DNA of 64,000 nucleotides from Phycisphaerales bacterium (lineage in GTDB: Bacteria; Planctomycetota; Phycisphaerae; Phycisphaerales; UBA1924): the NCBI GenBank assembly GCA_905339235.1, contig CAJPFG010000007.1, forward strand, positions 120,481-184,480, written 5' to 3'. How positions within the stretch are numbered: position 1 is the first letter of the stretch; each line of letters opens with the position of its first letter. Positions 59,983 to 64,000 of this stretch are shown here, in pieces. The translations under genes were made by a program, and so were the position numbers. The notes under the pieces were generated by a model. It saw nothing but the letters and a program-made list of their open reading frames with translations, ran no database searches and was not told the origin of the DNA.

Positions 59983-60234
59983 ATGCTCATCGGCGATATC
60001 AAAGAACGGCTCTCGAAGGACCCCTTCGAGCCCTTCCGCATCCGCGGCAGCAGCGGCGAGTCCTACGAGATCACCCGCCCGTTTCTCATCGCGCTCATGA
60101 AGTCCAAACTCTTCATCGCGTTCCCGAACTCGGACCGCTGGGCGGAACTCTCATACCTCCACGTCGCAGCGCTCGAGTCGGCCACGAACGGCCACGGAAA
60201 GCGCGGCGGGCGTGGCAGGCACGGACGGTCCTGA
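59983..60234 (+). CDS. Small conserved hypothetical protein
   Basis: This 83-residue protein has the core KDPFEPFRIRGSSGESYEITRPFLIALMKSKLFIAFPNSDRWAELSYLHVAALE. It resembles a small family seen in planctomycetes with PFQPFTI...G..Y.V.HP and a final strand. No function is known. The Gly/Arg/His-rich C-terminus (NGHGKRGGRGRHGRS) is probably disordered. The ATG at 59983 fits the conserved start. Confidence 0.7.
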   Translation: MLIGDIKERLSKDPFEPFRIRGSSGESYEITRPFLIALMKSKLFIAFPNSDRWAELSYLHVAALESATNGHGKRGGRGRHGRS

Positions 60235-60280
60235 ACGTCGCAATGCGAGGATGGTCCAGTCGGTCAGAAGCGGTTGTCTT

Positions 60281-60430
60281 GCCTTCAGCCCGAAGGGCTT
60301 GATCGTTCATAGCCGGGGGTGAAGCGACGAGTCCGCGAGGAGCGCCACCCCCGGTGGGGCGTTCCCATGCCTCGCAGCCTGAAGGGCTGCACGTGCTGCC
60401 CGTGGCTTCAGCCCGAAGGGCTCAAAGGCG
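60281..60430. repeat. Cluster of four palindromes
   Basis: Four hairpins occur in 150 bases: agccc-gaa-gggct (60287-60299), ccgggggtg (60313-60321) with cacccccgg (60346-60354), gcagcc with ggctgc (60374-60390), and agccc-gaa-gggct again (60410-60422). The first, third and fourth share a cttcagccc-gaagggct-like core. They fill the gap between the small conserved gene and the fibronectin-type gene. Confidence 0.65.
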
Positions 60431-60433
60431 GCC

Positions 60434-61087
60434 TCACGCCGCCAGCCTCGGCGCCGCACTCTGCGCTTCGTCCACGCCGAACGTCAGCACAAACCCCGCC
60501 GCCTCGCCGCGGCGGGTGGAGCGGATCGCCGTGACGCGGTACTCGACCTCGGCCGCGCCGCGCGGGAGCGTGGTGTCGGTGAAGGACTTCTCGCCGACGG
60601 TGGCGAGGTGGGTGAACTCGCGCGTGCCGCCGACGGCGCGCTCGATCTGGTACATCGTCCCGTCGGAGCCGCGCGGGTTGCGGCACTTCCAGGTGAGGCG
60701 CACGCACCCGCCGCCGACCAGCGTGAACGCCGGCTTGAAGGGCTTTCCCGGCGCGGGCACGGGCGAACCGGGCGCGGGTTGCGGGATCATCGCGGCGGAG
60801 TACACCGCCTGGTCGCCCGCGGCCGTGGCCTTGATCTTCGCCACCGCCCGCGCCGCGGCGTCGCGCATGCGGCCCGCGGCGTCGTTGAAACTCGCCGTCG
60901 CCCCGCGCGCCGCGTCGCGCGCGTCGGCGGCCCGCATCTGCAGGTCGCGGGCCGCGTCCAGCAGTTCCTGGAGCCCGGCGATCTCGGCGGGGCTGAGCCC
61001 GATGGCCCCGGGTTCCTGTGCCCACGCGGGCAGGTGGATGGTGAGAAAGGCAATCTGCTCGCGGGGAGTCTTGGGAATGACGCGCAT
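60434..61087 (-). CDS. Fibronectin-type-III-containing protein, unknown function
   Basis: This 217-residue protein without a signal peptide has an Ala-rich helical N-terminal half (LQELLDAARDLQMRAADARDAARG...). It is followed by a fibronectin type III-like domain (about 120-210; CVRLTWKCRNPRGSDGTMYQIERAV, EYRVTAIRSTRRGEAAG). Such domains bind other proteins or sugars. The domain call is by strand pattern and is moderately supported. Its 3' end lies against the palindrome cluster. Confidence 0.65.
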   Translation of the reverse strand: MRVIPKTPREQIAFLTIHLPAWAQEPGAIGLSPAEIAGLQELLDAARDLQMRAADARDAARGATASFNDAAGRMRDAAARAVAKIKATAAGDQAVYSAAMIPQPAPGSPVPAPGKPFKPAFTLVGGGCVRLTWKCRNPRGSDGTMYQIERAVGGTREFTHLATVGEKSFTDTTLPRGAAEVEYRVTAIRSTRRGEAAGFVLTFGVDEAQSAAPRLAA

Positions 61088-61479
61088 GATGCCGCCAGCA
61101 TCGGCGAGACGGGGGCCGGGGTTGAGCGGACGTGGGGAATTCCGGCGCGGGCGGGGGTTGGAGAGCGCGCGGCGGCCGGACGGACGGGCGATACGCCAGG
61201 CCGTGGAGCACCGGCCGGTGCCGGAGCGGGTCCGGCAGGGGGCGGGGGAGTTGGGACCGGCGCAGGGACCGAATCGACGGCGTGTGCGTCAAACCAACTG
61301 CCAGCGGCCTCGCCCAGGGGTTCAGTCCGTTTCAGGGGTAGTGCGACTCAACGCCTGATGGATGTCCAAGGCATCAGAAGTGGGCGTATCGCCCCCGGGC
61401 GAACCACGTGCCGATAAGCGACAGGCGGGATCTGTCGTTGCAACCCGCCCGAAGTCCATTCCATACACTGAGGTAAAGA
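61088..61479. other. Intergenic region between divergent FN3 and FGE-like genes
   Basis: This 392-base region is GC-rich. The only clear signal is a gaggtaaag ribosome site before the plus-strand gene. A TTGCAA/TACACT pair (20-base spacing) lies near 61437-61470 but is poor. No RNA gene or repeat seen. Confidence 0.4.
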
Positions 61480-62493
61480 ATGAACACCCCCGGATTCATC
61501 GCCGCGTTCCCCGCCCTGTTCCTGTGTGCCTGCACTCTCGCACAACCCAACTACGGCATCGACTTCGTGACGGTCGGGTCGCCCGGCAACCGGGCCACAC
61601 TCCCGTCGGAGATCCCTTGGCGTCCAGACGTCCCTATGGGGAGCGTGGGCTACCAGTACCGGATGGCGCGCGAGCCGCTGTCGGTCGCGCAGTATCTGGA
61701 GTTCGCCAACGCCTACGGCGCGCACGTGACCAATTTTGCGACAGTGCTTGAGGTTTCGGGCCGCTGGCTGGGAGCCGCTCAGCAGCCCGACGGCACATGG
61801 CGCTTTGCCGCGCCAACCGACTGGATGGACCTTCCCGCCGGAACGAGTTGGGAGATGGCGGCTCGGTACTGCAACTGGATTCAGAACGGCCAATCCGGCG
61901 AAGCATGGGCGTTCGAGTCGGGTGTCTACGACACTTCGACCTTCATCCACACCTCCCCCCCGCCACACCAGATAACGCCCGCGCCGGGTGCTCGGTTCTG
62001 GATTCCATCTCTGGACGAGTTCGTCAAGGCGACGCACTACGACCCAAACCGATACGGGCCGGGACAAGATGGGTACTGGCAATATCCCAACTCCTCCGAC
62101 TCCCCGCTGCGCGAAGGCCTGCCGGAGGACGGTGGCGAGACGATTGGCGATCTCCTCTGGCAGGGTGGGGGAGGAAGATTCCTTGGCGAGTGGCCCCTTG
62201 GGCAGTACCCGGGAACCCAAACGCCATGGGGTTTGGTGGATGTCTCCGGCGTGCTCCACCAGTGGACTTCGGCGCCCGAGAACCCGTCAGTCGGCACCAT
62301 GTGGACTGGCGGCTCCATGGCTGGGTCGTTCCTTTGGTACTTCGATGATCGGATCGACTATGACGGTGTCGACACGCTTTGGACAGGCCAAAGCGCGATT
62401 CGACTTGCTTCCACGGTGCCCTCGCCGGGAGCGCTGACCATGCAGTTCACCGCCTTGGCGGTGTCCTGTGTTTCCTGGAGGAGAAGACGATGA
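61480..62493 (+). CDS. Exported formylglycine-generating-enzyme-like (SUMF1) protein with PEP-CTERM-like tail
   Basis: This 337-residue protein has a signal peptide (cleavage about TLA-Q). A SUMF1/FGE-sulfatase-type fold follows: VGSPGNRATLPSEIPWRPDV, REPLSVAQYLEFANAYG, AARYCNWI, FWIPSLDEFVKATHYDPN and WGLVDVSGVLHQWTSAP. The C-terminal tail VPSPGALTMQFTALAV plus RRRR is a PEP-CTERM-like sorting signal. FGE proteins convert a sulfatase cysteine to formylglycine; related exported members may bind sugars or DNA ends. The second active-site cysteine is not obvious here. The ATG has a gaggtaaag site. Its stop overlaps the next ATG by four bases. Confidence 0.78.
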   Translation: MNTPGFIAAFPALFLCACTLAQPNYGIDFVTVGSPGNRATLPSEIPWRPDVPMGSVGYQYRMAREPLSVAQYLEFANAYGAHVTNFATVLEVSGRWLGAAQQPDGTWRFAAPTDWMDLPAGTSWEMAARYCNWIQNGQSGEAWAFESGVYDTSTFIHTSPPPHQITPAPGARFWIPSLDEFVKATHYDPNRYGPGQDGYWQYPNSSDSPLREGLPEDGGETIGDLLWQGGGGRFLGEWPLGQYPGTQTPWGLVDVSGVLHQWTSAPENPSVGTMWTGGSMAGSFLWYFDDRIDYDGVDTLWTGQSAIRLASTVPSPGALTMQFTALAVSCVSWRRRR

Positions 62494-63011
62494 GAGCCGT
62501 TGCATCCATTCTTGTGCTGTGTTTGAGCGCAGCCGCCTACGGGCAGAGCGTTTCGCTTACAGTGACCCCCGGTGCCTCGCTGTTCATTGAAGAGAACCAG
62601 ATTCTGAATGGAGAGCGGAACATCGCCGTAGAGGTCATCGGCAACCCGGACGCCGCATTGACCGTTACGGCGACGAGCGGCTCGAGCGCCATTCGCTATC
62701 TGAGGGTTCGTTCCCGCCGCGGCACGGGCTTCGAGACTGGTGAAATCGTGGTGACCGTCCGAGAGGGCGGCGGAACAGTCGCACATGTCAGGGAGATTTC
62801 GCGGCTCCCGACCTTGAACCAGGCGGAGTTGGGCATTGGCTTGGTGAGTATTTCCGGGATTGCTGGGCCACCCAACGGGCCGGATGGGACAGCGTTTCAG
62901 GCCGAGCACGTCAATCAAATTACGGCAGGTGGCCCGAATCATCGGATTTTCCAGGCAAACGGACTCCCGGGAGTGCCACTACTCCGCCGCGGCTTTGGGC
63001 GGCGCGAGTAG
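62490..63011 (+). CDS. Secreted protein of unknown function, 3' end supplied by repeat
   Basis: This 173-residue protein has a signal peptide (cleavage about AYG-Q, residue 19) and a beta-rich body (VSLTVTPGASLFIEENQILNGERNIAVEVIG...). It is translationally coupled to the FGE-like gene (ATGA). Its last ~13 residues (VPLLRRGFGRRE) and stop codon come from the left 65-bp inverted repeat of the RAYT element. This indicates that the original C-terminus was replaced or truncated by the insertion. No family recognised. Confidence 0.65.
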   Translation: MRAVASILVLCLSAAAYGQSVSLTVTPGASLFIEENQILNGERNIAVEVIGNPDAALTVTATSGSSAIRYLRVRSRRGTGFETGEIVVTVREGGGTVAHVREISRLPTLNQAELGIGLVSISGIAGPPNGPDGTAFQAEHVNQITAGGPNHRIFQANGLPGVPLLRRGFGRRE

Positions 63012-63037
63012 TGCGGTCGCGCGGCGGACACCCGGCC
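62973..63037. repeat. Left inverted repeat of RAYT element (65 bp)
   Basis: This is identical at 61 of 65 positions to the reverse complement of 63713-63777. It contains a compound hairpin: outer arms cactact (62977-62983) and agtagtg (63007-63013) around a cgccg/cggcg inner stem. It overlaps the 3' end of the secreted-protein gene. Confidence 0.85.
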
Positions 63038-63051
63038 GGTTCTCGCGGCAC

Positions 63052-63624
63052 CTAATGCCCCCACGCTCGGATATCGCCCGGAGGCCTGCCCCACGGAAGG
63101 TCAATCGGGAGTTGTCCCTCTCGGATTCCCGCGTACCAGCGCGCCGATGACCAGCACCAATCGGTCGGATCGGCGACCAAGCCACGCTTCACCGGGTTCT
63201 GGTGGATGTAGTAGATGTTCTTGATCAGTTTCTCCTCGCTGCGGACACAGCGATCGTGCCCGCCTCCGTGCTGCCAGAAGCGCGGACGGCCCGACGCCGC
63301 CGTCACGCGGTCCAGCACCGGGGCGCGAAGCTCTCTCCAGCGCGCGATGACCTCCTCCGCGAACGGGCCCTTCATTTTCAGCAGCACGGTCCTGACGGGA
63401 ACTTCCGCCCGCGGGACAAGGATGATGTGAACGTGCTCGGGCATGATGACCCACGCAACCAGCCGAAAGCCCGTGGCGAGACGCGACTCGGCGAAGTGCT
63501 CCACAAACCGATCGCAGATCCTGGGATTCCTGAACAACGGAATCCGCCTGAATGTCGAGAAGGTGAGGAAGCGATGACAGACCTCCTCGTGACGCTTGAA
63601 TCGCTTGCGTGGTCCCTCGATCAT
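63052..63624 (-). CDS. REP-associated tyrosine transposase (Y1/HUH family)
   Basis: This 190-residue protein opens with PRKRFKRHEEVCHRFLTFSTFRRIPLFRNP. The HUH metal motif is MPEHVHIILVP (His64, His66). RAYT-specific FWQHGGGHDRCVRSEEKL follows (the usual GGG-Tyr-DR has His in place of Tyr). The catalytic tyrosine region is NIYYIHQNPVKRGLVADPTDWCWSSARWY (Tyr138/139). The enzyme cuts single-stranded REP hairpins and joins through a 5'-phosphotyrosine. The ATG at 63624 was chosen because the family N-terminus begins there. Upstream codons run into the right repeat. All catalytic residues are present, so it may be active. Confidence 0.87.
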   Translation of the reverse strand: MIEGPRKRFKRHEEVCHRFLTFSTFRRIPLFRNPRICDRFVEHFAESRLATGFRLVAWVIMPEHVHIILVPRAEVPVRTVLLKMKGPFAEEVIARWRELRAPVLDRVTAASGRPRFWQHGGGHDRCVRSEEKLIKNIYYIHQNPVKRGLVADPTDWCWSSARWYAGIREGQLPIDLPWGRPPGDIRAWGH

Positions 63625-63712
63625 GCGAACATGATGCCGTCCGCGGCGGGTGGTTGCAACCCGACTGTCCGCCGCGTGCATGCACTCGGGGAGTTCGGTC
63701 GCAAAGAACTTC

Positions 63713-63777
63713 GGCCGGACGTCCACCGCGTGACCGCACTACTCGCGCCGCCCAAAGCCGCGGCGGAGTAGTGGCAC
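63713..63777. repeat. Right inverted repeat of RAYT element (65 bp)
   Basis: Inverted copy of 62973-63037 with four mismatches, in two clusters near the inner end. It holds the same cactact/agtagtg hairpin and lies upstream of the transposase start. Confidence 0.85.
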
Positions 63778-64000
63778 CCCATGGAGTTCGGGCGTTGGAG
63801 GGCCGAAAGTCTGCAGCGGATTCGTGCCACCTGCCGGCCCCCGATGCTCAGGCCGCTTCAGCGGAATGCCATTCAGTTAGCGCGTGATGGGCCGTGGGCG
63901 GCATCGCGATGGCACAGGGTGTTGCGTGGTTTCTGCATGACGGGGTATGCCTTGGCTCGTCTCTTCCGAACTCGCGGCTCATGACGGCCGGGGCGGCTGG
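63778..64000. other. Region downstream of the RAYT element to the window edge
   Basis: This 223-base stretch has no convincing gene. Short frames on both strands lack ribosome sites and protein-like composition. It could hold the displaced 3' part of the interrupted secreted-protein gene, but no matching beta-rich sequence was seen. Confidence 0.35.

Larger units (their letters stand above)
62973..63777 (-). mobile_element. REP-associated tyrosine transposase element (RAYT with flanking inverted REP-like repeats)
   Basis: An 805-base unit has 65-bp near-perfect inverted repeats at its ends and one transposase gene on the minus strand between them. This is the REPtron layout known from RAYT systems. 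I see no target-site duplication, as expected for this transposase class. Confidence 0.8.

Noticed and set aside
60281..60430. CRISPR-like repeats
   Set aside because: The units are palindromes of different sizes and spacings, there are no regular direct repeats with unique spacers, and no cas gene is present.
1..64000. tRNA, rRNA or riboswitch genes
   Set aside because: No T-loop plus anticodon arm combination, no conserved rRNA stretch and no known aptamer pattern was seen by eye. A covariance-model scan would be decisive.

Overview
The window is GC-rich bacterial DNA, packed with genes on both strands. It most likely comes from a planctomycete, and class Phycisphaerae is my best guess. 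The evidence is a GC-type dockerin tail on one exported protein, PEP-CTERM-like sorting tails on two others, paired PA14/beta-propeller/DUF1080 secreted proteins, zinc-ribbon membrane proteins, and palindromic DNA elements that run through coding frames (one encodes the peptide GGTGVPPVHA). The lineage is an inference from family content, not from a marker gene. No rRNA, tRNA or CRISPR array was seen.

Layout. 0-7.6 kb: the start of hflC (cut by the window edge) and hflK on the minus strand, an ABC-2 permease, a small membrane protein, a papain-like lipoprotein, and two zinc-ribbon membrane proteins. 7.9-16 kb: an HDOD-GGDEF-receiver signalling protein, a minus-strand murE-murF-mraY peptidoglycan operon (MurE carries the meso-DAP motif DNPR), an AhpD-like protein and a CCA-adding/poly(A) polymerase-type enzyme. 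16-21.5 kb: two tandem exported ClpP-fold proteins, an M3 oligopeptidase and a TPR protein. 21.5-34 kb: a 1468-residue helicase-nuclease divergent from a PLP decarboxylase, a lipoprotein, a UDP-galactopyranose-mutase-like flavoprotein, and a translationally coupled pair of secreted proteins. 34-46.7 kb: a DUF2339 membrane protein with a clear promoter and operator, a PqqB-like lipoprotein, rsmD, a UvrD/PcrA-type helicase fused to a RecB-like nuclease, an M16 protease and a solitary atpG.

46.9-64 kb is more accessory. It holds a dockerin-tagged secreted protein, a PhnP-like hydrolase, an S1/P1 nuclease, gpsA, a P1B metal ATPase, an RCC1-repeat protein with a PEP-CTERM tail, an OsmC peroxidase, three toxin-antitoxin pairs, a nitronate-monooxygenase-like enzyme, a palindrome cluster, a formylglycine-generating-enzyme-like protein with a PEP-CTERM tail, and a REP-associated tyrosine transposase (RAYT) between two 65-bp inverted repeats.

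Taken together, the core envelope genes (murEF-mraY, hflKC, gpsA, atpG) and RNA genes (rsmD, the CCA enzyme) sit among many exported proteins. The most distinctive signal is the set of palindromic repeats. One family brackets its probable transposase. Others lie in frame inside an M3 peptidase, a flavoenzyme tail and a signal peptide, so mobile palindromes appear to be shaping protein sequence here.
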